Assembly (NCBI GenBank): GCA_025060085.1 | Contig: JANXCM010000002.1 | Location: forward strand, 1 to 43,691 | DNA length: 43,691 nt | Source of the DNA: Patescibacteria group bacterium | GTDB taxonomy: Bacteria; Patescibacteriota; Minisyncoccia; UBA6257; HR35 | Direction: 5' to 3' | Shown here: positions 1 through 7,781 of the stretch, piece after piece | Numbering within the stretch: the stretch's first letter is position 1 | Layout of the letters: the number at the start of each line of letters is the position of its first letter | Notes under the pieces: generated by a model | Told to the model about the DNA's origin: nothing | Seen by the model: the letters and a program-made list of their open reading frames with translations, nothing else | Databases searched by the model: none | Program-made: the position numbers and the translations under genes

Positions 1-1
1 A

Positions 2-280
2 ATTATTATCGCCCTAATTTTTTTTATTATTTTTTGGCAAAATAAAAAAAATTTTAATCTTTTATCGTTATTTTATTTAGCTTCCTCAATAATGATTTTT
101 TTAGGTTTATTTTCATCCTTTCTTTCTTTAATATGGATTAGCTTATTATTTTCACAAATTTTAATAAGAAAAAAAATTGATTTAATTTCTTTATCTTTAA
201 TAAGCTATTTTATTCTTCTTTTATCTGTTGGCCCGGGTAAATTAAGTTTAGATAGAATATTAAATTTAAGGTATTTTTAA
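2..280 (+). CDS. DoxX-like membrane protein, C-terminal part only
   Basis: The frame is open from the first bases of the window, so this is the end of a gene that starts upstream; the ATG at 92 is internal. The visible 92 residues form two or three hydrophobic segments and end with the motif GPGKLSLDRILNLRYF. A GPGK(Y/L)SLD ending is typical of small four-helix DoxX/DoxD-family proteins, whose role in bacteria is mostly unknown (some are linked to quinone or redox functions). The family call rests on this tail and the helices, so it is tentative. gyrB follows after 24 nt on the same strand and may be co-transcribed. Confidence 0.5.
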   Translation: MIIALIFFIIFWQNKKNFNLLSLFYLASSIMIFLGLFSSFLSLIWISLLFSQILIRKKIDLISLSLISYFILLLSVGPGKLSLDRILNLRYF

Positions 281-304
281 TTAGGTTTTATTTTTAATTC
301 GATA

Positions 305-2206
305 ATGAGTTACAAGGCAGAGGATATTCAAGTTTTAGAAGGAATTGAAGCTGTTAGAAAGAGGCCAGGAATGTATATAGGAAGCACAGGTAAAGATGGC
401 CTTCATCACTTAGTCTATGAAATTGTAGCTAATGCTGTTGATGAAAGTTTGGCTGGTTATGCTAAAAATATTGAGGTAAAAATATTAAAAAATAATAGAA
501 TTTCTATTTCTGATGATGGTCGAGGTATTCCTATTGATTTGCATTCTAAAACAAAAAAATCAGCACTGGAAACTGTTTTAACTTATCTTCATGCTGGTGG
601 TAAATTTTCTCAGAAAATTTATAAAGTTTCAGGTGGTTTACACGGAGTAGGTTTATCAGTGGTTAATGCCTTAAGTAAATATCTAAAAGCAGTTGTTTAT
701 CGAGAAGGTTATGAGTGGTCACAAGAATATGAAAGAGGAAAGCCTATTACTAGTCTTAAAAAAATTAGACCAACAAAAAAAACAGGGACAACGATTATTT
801 TTGAACCTGATCCTAAAATTTTTACTGAGATTAATTTTGATAAAAATATCATTTTGGACTATCTTCGTCATCAAAGTTATCTGACTCCAGGACTGAGAAT
901 TAATTTTTATGATGAGCGAGAAAATTTTTCCTATGGTTTTTATTTTGAGGGAGGTTTGATAAGTTTTTTAAATCATTTAACTAAATTTAAAAGACTTGTT
1001 AATAACCATCATCTTTATGGAAAAATATCAGAAGATGATAAGGAATTTGAATTTTGTTTTAATTATTCTGAAAGCTCAGATAGTAGAGAGCTATCTTTTA
1101 CTAATAATATTCTTAATCCTGAGGGGGGAACTCATCTTGTAGGTTTTAGGAATGCTTTATTAAAAATATTCAACGAAATAGGTAGAGTCCTAAATATTTT
1201 AAAAAATGGTAAAAATTTAATTACCGAAGATATTCGAGGAGGTCTTTGGTTAATAATTTCTTTGAAAATTCCCGAACCTCAATTTGAAGGACAAACAAAA
1301 TCAAAATTAGGCAATCCCGAAGTAAAAAGCTTTGTCGAAAGTCATGTTTTTAATTTTTTAAAAGAGTATTTTGGAAAATACCCTGACGAAGCAAAAGCCA
1401 TTTTAAACAGATTAATTATTAATCTCGAAGCTCGGGAAGCAGAGAAAACAGCTAAAGAAATAGTTTTTAAAAAAAGATTTTCAGTTTCTCTAATGCTTTC
1501 AGGAAAATTAGCTGATTGCTCTTCAAAGGATTTTTCAAAAAGAGAACTTTTTATTGTTGAGGGCGATAGTGCTGGAGGAAGTGCCAAACAAGCTCGAGAT
1601 AGAACTTTCCAGGCAGTTTTACCACTAAGAGGAAAAATTTTAAATGTCGAGAAATCAAATCTGGTTAAAATATTAAAATCAAAGGAAATTAAAGATCTTA
1701 TTGCTGCTTTAGGAACGGGGATAGGAAAAGATTTCAATCTCGAAAATTTGCGCTATTCAAAAATAATAATTGCTACTGATGCTGATTCTGATGGTAATCA
1801 TATTCGCACACTTTTACTTACTCTTTTTTATAGATTTTTTAGATCATTGCTTGAAAAAGGATATATTTATATAGCCCAACCACCTTTATATAAAATTCAA
1901 TTCGGAAAACAATTTTTTTATGCTTATAGTGATTCGGAAAGAGATAAATTAATTAAAGAAATTCAAAAAAAACAGACTAAAAATTATAATTTTGATATTC
2001 AAAGATATAAAGGGCTAGGAGAAATGAACCCAGAAGAATTATGGGAAACAACTATTAACCCTGAAAAAAGAGTATTAAAAAGGGTTACTATTGAAGATGC
2101 GGAAAGGGCTGATGAATTATTTTCTATTTTGATGGGTAGTGAAGTCGAACCAAGAAAAAAATTTATTGAAACCTATGCTCAAGAAGTTCAAGATCTTGAT
2201 ATCTGA
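305..2206 (+). CDS. gyrB: DNA gyrase subunit B
   Basis: ATPase subunit of the type IIA topoisomerase that supercoils DNA with GyrA. The GHKL ATPase domain shows the catalytic Glu39 and Mg-binding Asn43 in VYEIVANAVDE, the DDGRGIP box at 70-76 and the lid GGLHGVG at 110-116. The Toprim domain shows VEGDSAGGSAKQ near 417 and the metal site DADSDG near 489, and the C-terminal RYKGLGEMNP motif is present. At 633 residues it is the short gyrase B form without the large proteobacterial insert. The usual Asp before the ATPase Asn is Ala (VAN instead of VDN). ParE has the same architecture and is the alternative, but GyrB is the default for a sole copy. There is no Shine-Dalgarno before the ATG. gyrA is not in the window. 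Confidence 0.93.
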   Translation: MSYKAEDIQVLEGIEAVRKRPGMYIGSTGKDGLHHLVYEIVANAVDESLAGYAKNIEVKILKNNRISISDDGRGIPIDLHSKTKKSALETVLTYLHAGGKFSQKIYKVSGGLHGVGLSVVNALSKYLKAVVYREGYEWSQEYERGKPITSLKKIRPTKKTGTTIIFEPDPKIFTEINFDKNIILDYLRHQSYLTPGLRINFYDERENFSYGFYFEGGLISFLNHLTKFKRLVNNHHLYGKISEDDKEFEFCFNYSESSDSRELSFTNNILNPEGGTHLVGFRNALLKIFNEIGRVLNILKNGKNLITEDIRGGLWLIISLKIPEPQFEGQTKSKLGNPEVKSFVESHVFNFLKEYFGKYPDEAKAILNRLIINLEAREAEKTAKEIVFKKRFSVSLMLSGKLADCSSKDFSKRELFIVEGDSAGGSAKQARDRTFQAVLPLRGKILNVEKSNLVKILKSKEIKDLIAALGTGIGKDFNLENLRYSKIIIATDADSDGNHIRTLLLTLFYRFFRSLLEKGYIYIAQPPLYKIQFGKQFFYAYSDSERDKLIKEIQKKQTKNYNFDIQRYKGLGEMNPEELWETTINPEKRVLKRVTIEDAERADELFSILMGSEVEPRKKFIETYAQEVQDLDI

Positions 2207-2747
2207 AAATTTTTTAATAATCTCAGCTCTTGGAATTTCCAGTATTTTCTTATACTTAACTTTTTTTAATTACTTTTTTATTATTTTCCTTTTAACTTCA
2301 CTTATTTTTTTTAATTTTTATTTTTTAAGAGGATTAAATTTTATTTTATTTTCTTTAGTTAGTCCTCTTCCTTTTTATTTTTTATTTCTTTTAATAGAAA
2401 TCAATCCGTTATTAATAATAATTATTTGGCTTATTTACTATTTTCTTTTATTAACTAATAATCAACTTTCTTTTTTCATTTTAGTTTTCTTAATTATTTT
2501 TAATATACTTATTTTTCTTGATCATTTTAACTTTTTTCTTATTTTCATCATTCTTATTTTTTTAATGCTATTGATCTTTTTTTTAATTTTTAAAAATAAT
2601 TTTTTTCAAAGTTTAATTAAAACTTTTATTTTTGCTCAGTTTTTTTGGATAAGTTATTTTTTACCAGTTCATTTCTATTTAAATATTTTCTTTCTCTTTT
2701 CCCTTTTTTTCTTTCTAATAAAAGTTAATTTTATTAATCAAGTTTAA
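2175..2747 (+). CDS. Hydrophobic multi-pass membrane protein of unknown function
   Basis: About 190 residues made almost entirely of Leu, Ile and Phe, forming perhaps six membrane helices with short polar links. No family motif is recognisable. A GTG start at 2139 would add twelve polar residues and overlap gyrB by 68 nt. The ATG at 2175 is preferred because it opens MLKKFKILISENF, a typical positive lead-in to a first helix; the overlap with gyrB is then 32 nt. The phenylalanine-rich make-up partly follows from A+T bias, but the frame stays open for about 600 nt, which supports a real gene. It would be translated from the gyrB transcript. Confidence 0.5.
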   Translation: MLKKFKILISENFLIISALGISSIFLYLTFFNYFFIIFLLTSLIFFNFYFLRGLNFILFSLVSPLPFYFLFLLIEINPLLIIIIWLIYYFLLLTNNQLSFFILVFLIIFNILIFLDHFNFFLIFIILIFLMLLIFFLIFKNNFFQSLIKTFIFAQFFWISYFLPVHFYLNIFFLFSLFFFLIKVNFINQV

Positions 2748-2752
2748 TTTTG

Positions 2753-2761
2753 TGTTATAAT
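2753..2761 (+). promoter_or_regulatory. Extended -10 promoter of the dksA/traR-like gene
   Basis: TGTTATAAT is a perfect extended -10 element (TGn plus TATAAT at 2756-2761). Transcription should start near 2768, only about 3 nt before the ATG at 2771, giving an essentially leaderless mRNA. No convincing -35 is visible, as is common with extended -10 promoters. Confidence 0.6.
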
Positions 2762-2770
2762 AGAAAAGTT

Positions 2771-3103
2771 ATGATTAATATTGAAGAAATTAAAAATAAA
2801 CTTTTAAAAGAAAAAGAAGAAATAATTTTTGTCCTAGAAGAATTAAAACGAGAGATGAATAATTTGAAGGAAAATCCTGAATATGAATTTTCGGCTGCTT
2901 CGGAAGCCTTTGAAGAAAAACAAGATATTCATATTAAAAAAGAATTTCTAGAGGAGAGATTAGAAGAAATTAATCGAGCTTTAGGAAAAATTGAAAATAA
3001 TACTTATGGAAGATGTTTAAAATGCGGTAAAGAAATTGAATCTGCGAGATTACAGATTGATCCTACTTTTGAATATTGTCGTGAACATTCTCATGATCAT
3101 TAA
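2771..3103 (+). CDS. DksA/TraR-family zinc-finger protein
   Basis: Small protein of the DksA/TraR family, which binds the secondary channel of RNA polymerase and modulates initiation. The N-terminal 70 residues are a charged coiled coil. The C-terminal zinc finger has CLKCG followed about 20 residues later by CREH, so the fourth ligand appears to be His instead of Cys, and the tail HSHDH adds histidines. A TTG at 2750 lies in frame, but that codon and the next six overlap the -10 box, so the ATG at 2771 is the likely start. This makes the protein 110 residues. In such organisms the targets are unknown; regulation of rRNA promoters is the family expectation. Confidence 0.8.
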   Translation: MINIEEIKNKLLKEKEEIIFVLEELKREMNNLKENPEYEFSAASEAFEEKQDIHIKKEFLEERLEEINRALGKIENNTYGRCLKCGKEIESARLQIDPTFEYCREHSHDH

Positions 3104-3112
3104 ATTTAAAAA

Positions 3113-3553
3113 TTATTTCCTATAATAAAGAATAATTTTTTCAACCTCAGGAGAACTAAATTCTTCACAAGTGGCTAAATAAACACGATATTTAAAATAA
3201 CGAATATTTTTGTGAGGATTATCACTCTGGAATGAATATATTTTAAAAGGGGGATGATCAATATAATCATTGAAAAAACTTTTACCATAAAATAGCCATG
3301 GACCGTTATAATCTAAAGAACTAGCTAGTTGAAACCCTACAAAATGTTTATCCGTTTTTTCTCCTTGCCATTTTAATTTAGTAATTTGATATTCATCACC
3401 TAAATCAAAAACAACTGATTCTAAATATCCATAGTTAAGAGCATTATCCAACTGGCAAACATTTTGAGAAGAACTAAGATTATTTGGTAAAAAAAATAAA
3501 CTACTAATTGCTAAACCTAAAAAAATTTTTAATTTTTTGTAACCAATTTTCAT
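3113..3553 (-). CDS. Secreted protein, possibly discoidin-like beta-sandwich
   Basis: 146 residues with a clear signal peptide: Lys-rich start, hydrophobic core IFLGLAISSLFFL, then a Ser/Asn-rich region around residue 28. The mature part contains two cysteines, near 33 and 128, that could form a disulfide. Segments such as SVVFDLGDEYQITKLKWQG resemble the beta-strands of F5/8-type C (discoidin) domains, which bind sugars or lipids, but the match is by eye and weak. It is the last gene of the minus-strand hisS-to-ftsA run, and its first 50 nt overlap the end of ftsA, so translation is probably coupled. A link to cell division is inferred only from position. Confidence 0.55.
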   Translation of the reverse strand: MKIGYKKLKIFLGLAISSLFFLPNNLSSSQNVCQLDNALNYGYLESVVFDLGDEYQITKLKWQGEKTDKHFVGFQLASSLDYNGPWLFYGKSFFNDYIDHPPFKIYSFQSDNPHKNIRYFKYRVYLATCEEFSSPEVEKIILYYRK

Positions 3554-4643
3554 TTTTATAATCTAACTCTTTAGCTATTAAAGCACAACCAACTGAAGCT
3601 GAATATTTCAAAAGATCATCTTGTTTTTCAAATAAACCTAAATCATCTTTTGAAAGTTTCAGTTGGAAATCAAAAAAATTTTTTATTAAGTTATCTAAAT
3701 GGATAATTTTTGCAAAACTACCTATAACAATTATTCCTGCTGGTAAGCGATAATTGTTTTTAATTTCTTTCAGATAAGATCTTAAATTATTTTTTTCAAA
3801 ATATTCTTTTATTTTTTTTTCAATAAATTTTTTAATTTTTAATTTCTTTTTCCCTTCTTTAGCTAATTGATTATTGAAAAAAGCAATTTTTAATTTTTCA
3901 GCTTCTTCGATGTCAATTTTTAAATTAATAGCTAAATCTTCTGTTAATTTTTCCCCTCCAAATTTATAAGACTTATAGTTAATTAATTTTCCATATTGAA
4001 AAAAAGAGATAGTTGTATTTTCTGAGCCGAAATCAATTAAACCTACTCCTATCTCTTTATCTTTTTTTGATAAACAAACCTTACTGGCAGCATAAAAAGA
4101 AGGAATAAAATTTATTTTATTAATTTCTAATCTTTTAAAAACATTTCTGAATTTATCTAAAATAGATTTATGACAGGTGATAAAGAAAACTTCAACATCT
4201 AATCTGCGTCCAGTAAATCCCAACGGATCTCTTATTTCTTGGTTACCATCCAAAATAAATTTTATTGGTTCTTCAACTAAAATTTCTTGATTATTAATTA
4301 AAAGAGAAGTTCGAGCGGTTTTAATCGCTCTTTCAAGATCTTCTTCTTGAACATTACCCTCGAAAATAGAATGGCCTTTCTGAAAATAATTTTGAAAATG
4401 AGGAAAATTGAATGAAATAATAAGATTATCAATTTTAGCAATATTAAAACTATTTAAAATATTAGAAAAAAGATTTTCAAGAGAATGAAAGAGAGCATCT
4501 TGATCTAAAATTTCACCCTCTCTTAGATTCTCATTTCTAATAGAGTGGTTATAGCTAATTAATTTACCGAGAGGATCCTCTTCCAAAACGCTTAATTTAA
4601 TTTCATAATGGCCGAAATCTAAACCAAAATAAATATTTTTCAT
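3504..4643 (-). CDS. ftsA: Divergent cell-division protein FtsA
   Basis: Actin-fold protein that anchors FtsZ to the membrane. The N-terminal phosphate-1 loop reads GLDFGHYEIKL. The SHS2 (1C) region contains FEGNVQEEDLERAI and FILDGNQEIRDPLGF, the hallmark ILDG...RDPxG segment of FtsA rather than PilM. The phosphate-2 loop is LIDFGSENTTIS, and the adenosine motif is degraded to VIGSFAKI where GGGA is usual. The last fifteen residues, ENWLQKIKNFFRFSN, form an amphipathic helix like the FtsA membrane-targeting sequence. The start overlaps the rpsU stop by 4 nt. PilM is the main alternative. Nucleotide binding may be weakened by the missing glycines. Confidence 0.78.
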   Translation of the reverse strand: MKNIYFGLDFGHYEIKLSVLEEDPLGKLISYNHSIRNENLREGEILDQDALFHSLENLFSNILNSFNIAKIDNLIISFNFPHFQNYFQKGHSIFEGNVQEEDLERAIKTARTSLLINNQEILVEEPIKFILDGNQEIRDPLGFTGRRLDVEVFFITCHKSILDKFRNVFKRLEINKINFIPSFYAASKVCLSKKDKEIGVGLIDFGSENTTISFFQYGKLINYKSYKFGGEKLTEDLAINLKIDIEEAEKLKIAFFNNQLAKEGKKKLKIKKFIEKKIKEYFEKNNLRSYLKEIKNNYRLPAGIIVIGSFAKIIHLDNLIKNFFDFQLKLSKDDLGLFEKQDDLLKYSASVGCALIAKELDYKNENWLQKIKNFFRFSN

Positions 4644-4912
4644 CCTTCATATTTAATTTCGTTAATATAACGTTTGGCCATTTCTAAAGCTTTTTCTAAA
4701 CTCCAACCTTCTTTTAATTTTTTTTCTACAAATGATTTAATTTTTAAGCGATAAATTCGATATTCAAATTTTCTTCGCTCATTCCATTTTCTAGTTTTAA
4801 ACATTCTTTTTTTAACTTCATTGACTAAACCACTTCTTTGATAGCGAGAACTAAATCTTTTCAATAACTGAAGATTATTTTCATTTTTCACTTTTTTAGC
4901 TTTAATTCTCAT
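4640..4912 (-). CDS. rpsU: 30S ribosomal protein bS21
   Basis: Ninety residues, highly basic. The N-terminal half follows the bS21 pattern: KNENNLQLLKRFSSRYQRSG matches the family's NE-x-x-ALRRFKR-x-x-x-x-G, followed by LVNEVKKRMF. E. coli bS21 has about 70 residues, so this one has an extra C-terminal helix (VEKKLKEGWSLEKALEMAKRY). In other bacteria bS21 sits next to the 16S 3' end and helps mRNA docking near the anti-Shine-Dalgarno, which is notable because this genome's 16S lacks that sequence. It overlaps the HIT gene by 11 nt upstream and ftsA by 4 nt downstream, so it is part of one operon. Confidence 0.75.
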   Translation of the reverse strand: MRIKAKKVKNENNLQLLKRFSSRYQRSGLVNEVKKRMFKTRKWNERRKFEYRIYRLKIKSFVEKKLKEGWSLEKALEMAKRYINEIKYEG

Positions 4913-5315
4913 CTTTGAGTAAATTATAAATCTCCTCTACAGATTGTGAGGGAGGATTATAAACAACTGAATGTATCGAACCGCCATTATCATTAGGAAA
5001 TCGAGGAATGACGTGAAAGTGAAGATGATCAATTAAACGACCGGCTAATTTTCCCTCATTAATTCCAATAGTAAAATCAGATGTTTTTAATTTTTTTGAA
5101 ATTTTAAAGATAGCCTCCTTTATAATTCTTATTAAATCTTGATATAACTCTTCTGATAAATCTGTAAAACTAACTAAATGTTTTTTAGGGATAATCAAAG
5201 AATGACCAGGAGAATGAGGTTTAATGTCTAAAAAACTTAAGAAATTTTCATTTTCTAATAGGATAAAAGCTTTTAACTCTTTATTAGCTATTTGGCAAAA
5301 TAGGCATTTACTCAT
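4902..5315 (-). CDS. HIT-family nucleotide hydrolase
   Basis: Histidine-triad protein of the HinT/Fhit group, which hydrolyses nucleotide phosphoramidates or dinucleoside polyphosphates in the cytoplasm. The catalytic triad HLHFHVIPR is at 97-105 (His97, His99, His101). The N-terminal CLFCQI pair (Cys4, Cys7) is the zinc-site half common in HinT proteins, and SPGHSLIIPKKH is the usual mid-domain block. Length (137) is normal for the family. The start overlaps nothing, and a -10 box lies 9 nt upstream, inside the end of hisS. The physiological substrate cannot be told from the sequence. Confidence 0.88.
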   Translation of the reverse strand: MSKCLFCQIANKELKAFILLENENFLSFLDIKPHSPGHSLIIPKKHLVSFTDLSEELYQDLIRIIKEAIFKISKKLKTSDFTIGINEGKLAGRLIDHLHFHVIPRFPNDNGGSIHSVVYNPPSQSVEEIYNLLKDEN

Positions 5316-5324
5316 TGTTTTTTT

Positions 5325-5330
5325 ATTATA
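5325..5330 (-). promoter_or_regulatory. -10 box just upstream of the HIT gene
   Basis: TATAAT on the minus strand lies 9 nt before the HIT start codon and overlaps the hisS stop. It would start transcription within a few bases of the ATG, another near-leaderless arrangement. No clear -35 is visible. Confidence 0.45.
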
Positions 5331-6600
5331 ATTTTAATTTTTTCTTAATTTCTTGAGTTAAGTGATTAATAGCAATTATCTCTTGAGATCTTTTAACCAT
5401 ATCCTTCAAAATAGCAGTTTTATTACCAATTTCTTGATGACCAATAATTAGACAATATTTAACTCCTAATTTGTTAGCTAATTCTAATTGAGAAGAAAGA
5501 CTGGATTTGCTAAAATTTTCTAAAACAGGAATGTTATTTTTGATCAATTCATCGTAAATTTTTAAGGCGTATTCTTTTGTTTTTTCTGTAGTTTGGGCAA
5601 TAAAAATTTCTGCACTTTTAGCCATCTTTAATTTTACATTATGGATTTTTAAGATTTCAATTAATCTTTCTAAACCTATAGCTCCTCCTACAGCTGGAAT
5701 TACTTTACCTCCTAAATATTGAGCTAAGTTATCATATCTTCCACCGCCACCAATAGCAATATTTGTCTCTGGAAAGAATATTTCAAATACTGTTCTTTGA
5801 TAATAATCAAATCCCCTTACTAATGTTTGGTCTAAATCATATTTTATTTCTAAAATATCTAAATACTCTAAAGTTTTGCTAATTTGAATTTCGCAATCTT
5901 TACAAAGATAGTTTATTAAACTCGGAGCATTTTTTTTATATTCTTTACATTTTTCTTCTTTGCAGTCTAACATTCTTAATGGATTAAGATTATATCTTCT
6001 TTGACAATCCTTACAAACATTTTTTAAATTTTTTTTATAATAATTCTTTAAATCTTTAAGATATTTGTTTCTATCTTTTTTACATCCTAAACTATTAATT
6101 TTGAAAATATAATCAAATAATTTAAATTTTTTAAAAAATCTGTCAAAAACTTGAATTATTTGAGCATCATAAATAGGATCTGAGCTACCGATAATTTCTA
6201 ATCCCCATTGATGATGCTCTCGAAATCTGCCAGCTTGAGGTTTTTCTCGCCGATACATTCGATCAAGATAAAATAATTTTACCGGTTGAGGTAAAGAATG
6301 CATACCATTTTGAAGATAAGCTCTAATTACTGAAGCTGTTCCTTCTGGTTTTAAAACATATTTAATACCACCTTCTCGTTCTTTTAGATAAAACATTTCT
6401 TTTTGGATAACATCAGTTGATTGACCCAAAGATGAAGTAAAAACCCCCTCTTCTTCTAAAACTGGGGTTTGGATATAATGATAAGAGTATAATTGACTAT
6501 ATTTAATTATTTCTTCTTTCAGAGAAAGTAAAAAGTTAGCTTCGTCAAATAAAAAATCATTCATACCCCTCGGTCTTTGAAAAACAAATTTAAAACTCAT
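5326..6600 (-). CDS. hisS: Histidyl-tRNA synthetase
   Basis: Class II synthetase that charges tRNA-His. The N-terminus has PRGMND, then the motif 2 region LKPEGTASVIRAY followed by YRREKPQAGRFREHHQWG. The histidine-specific loop LVRGFDYYQRTVFE and the glycine-rich GGGGRYDNL segment (motif 3 area) are intact. An insertion carries cysteine pairs (CKDCQRRYNLNPLRMLDCK and YLCKDC), common in bacterial HisRS. The C-terminal anticodon-binding domain includes KYCLIIGHQEI. At 424 residues the length is normal. It heads the run hisS-HIT-rpsU-ftsA, with the next ATG 10 nt beyond its stop. Confidence 0.95.
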   Translation of the reverse strand: MSFKFVFQRPRGMNDFLFDEANFLLSLKEEIIKYSQLYSYHYIQTPVLEEEGVFTSSLGQSTDVIQKEMFYLKEREGGIKYVLKPEGTASVIRAYLQNGMHSLPQPVKLFYLDRMYRREKPQAGRFREHHQWGLEIIGSSDPIYDAQIIQVFDRFFKKFKLFDYIFKINSLGCKKDRNKYLKDLKNYYKKNLKNVCKDCQRRYNLNPLRMLDCKEEKCKEYKKNAPSLINYLCKDCEIQISKTLEYLDILEIKYDLDQTLVRGFDYYQRTVFEIFFPETNIAIGGGGRYDNLAQYLGGKVIPAVGGAIGLERLIEILKIHNVKLKMAKSAEIFIAQTTEKTKEYALKIYDELIKNNIPVLENFSKSSLSSQLELANKLGVKYCLIIGHQEIGNKTAILKDMVKRSQEIIAINHLTQEIKKKLKL

Positions 6601-6627
6601 TTTTATTGATTAGCTTGCTATTTATAT

Positions 6628-7170
6628 TTAAATACTATTATGATGAAGAATATTAATAAATTTTCCTAAAAAATTGAGTTTAAAAATAACTTTCCCCACA
6701 ATATTTTCTCTTTTCAAAGGCCTACCCCATTTTCGGGAATCAAAACTTTCTTTCCGATTATCACCTAAAACAAAATATTCATCATTATTTAAAATTATTT
6801 CTAAATCCTCCATATAAACTTCTTCATTAGGTAAATAATTTTCTTTAAGTTGAAATACTTGGTTTTCTTTAGAAATAAAAATTTTATTATCTTTAATACT
6901 TATTTTTTCATTTGGTAAACCTATAACTCTTTTAATATAATATTTCTTTTCATCAACAGGAGGGATGAAAACTATTACTTCTCCTCTTTGAGGAGGGTTT
7001 ATTTTAGTACAAATTTTACAAACAATTAAATAGTCCGAATTATGGAAGTTGGGTTCCATGCTTTCTCCTACAACAATAAATGGTTCGAAAATAAATAATC
7101 TTACAGGTAAAAAAACAAAAATAAAAATTAAAAATAAGTCTTTGATTTCAGAGAAAAAAGACCTAACCAT
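6628..7170 (-). CDS. lepB: Signal peptidase I
   Basis: Membrane serine protease that removes signal peptides from exported proteins. A single N-terminal membrane helix (residues 10-30) is followed by VVGESMEPNF with nucleophile Ser37, then YYIKRVIG with general base Lys80, and VLGDNRKESFDSRKWG, the box D/E signature. At 180 residues it is the compact type with one anchor and a small periplasmic insertion. It is divergent from pth, with 35 nt between the starts. Substrates in the window would include the HtrA, lamin-tail and other secreted proteins. Confidence 0.94.
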   Translation of the reverse strand: MVRSFFSEIKDLFLIFIFVFLPVRLFIFEPFIVVGESMEPNFHNSDYLIVCKICTKINPPQRGEVIVFIPPVDEKKYYIKRVIGLPNEKISIKDNKIFISKENQVFQLKENYLPNEEVYMEDLEIILNNDEYFVLGDNRKESFDSRKWGRPLKRENIVGKVIFKLNFLGKFINILHHNSI

Positions 7171-7205
7171 TTTAGAGAAAACATATTTAATAACATAATA
7201 ATTAT

Positions 7206-7781
7206 ATGAAAAAATATAATAAAATCAAATATAATAAAATTAAATTAATTTTTGGTTTAGGTAATCCAGGCGAAAGATTTATTAACACTCCTCATAATTT
7301 TGGTCAAGATTTATTAAAGAAAATCATTCAAGAAAATTTAATTTTTCAAAACGATTATTTTCAAATTGCTTTTTATAAAAATTTATACTTAAGTATTTCT
7401 AAGAAATATATGAATGAATCGGGAATGGTTTTAAAGATGATTACTCAACAATTAAAAATTAAAAGTTCTAATGAAGTGTTAATCATTCACGATGAAGCTG
7501 ATTTACCATTCTTGTGGCTCAAATTAACATTTAATAAAAGACCATCTATGCATAAAGGAGTAGAATCAATTTACCGAAATTATAGTCAAAAAATTTGGAG
7601 ATTAAGAATAGGTATTCAAGAAGAAAAAAGAAAAAAAGCTAAAGATATCATTTTAAAAAAAATTACTGGTGAAAGACTAAAAAGTTGGCAGAAAGCCAAA
7701 AATAAAATTGAACCTCTTATTGATTTTTTTTCTCAAAAAGAAATTCAAAAAGTAAGTATTCCTAAATTATTTTTTCTTTAA
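7206..7781 (+). CDS. pth: Peptidyl-tRNA hydrolase, divergent
   Basis: Releases peptides from dropped-off peptidyl-tRNA. The family blocks are visible: GLGNPGERFINTPHNFG (with the catalytic His of the HN pair), KYMNESGM (Asn of MN-x-SG) and IIHDEADLP (catalytic Asp). The fourth block, normally GHNGL with a tRNA-contacting Asn, reads MHKGV, so that Asn is Lys. The first 13 residues, MKKYNKIKYNKIK, contain a tandem duplication of about 15 nt; no other Met is nearby, so this start is kept. The 3' end overlaps the convergent nuclease gene by 4 nt. Confidence 0.85.
   Translation: MKKYNKIKYNKIKLIFGLGNPGERFINTPHNFGQDLLKKIIQENLIFQNDYFQIAFYKNLYLSISKKYMNESGMVLKMITQQLKIKSSNEVLIIHDEADLPFLWLKLTFNKRPSMHKGVESIYRNYSQKIWRLRIGIQEEKRKKAKDIILKKITGERLKSWQKAKNKIEPLIDFFSQKEIQKVSIPKLFFL

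Noticed and set aside
1342..1737. 131-codon antisense frame in gyrB
   Set aside because: It covers the strongly conserved Toprim region on the other strand and has no recognisable content.
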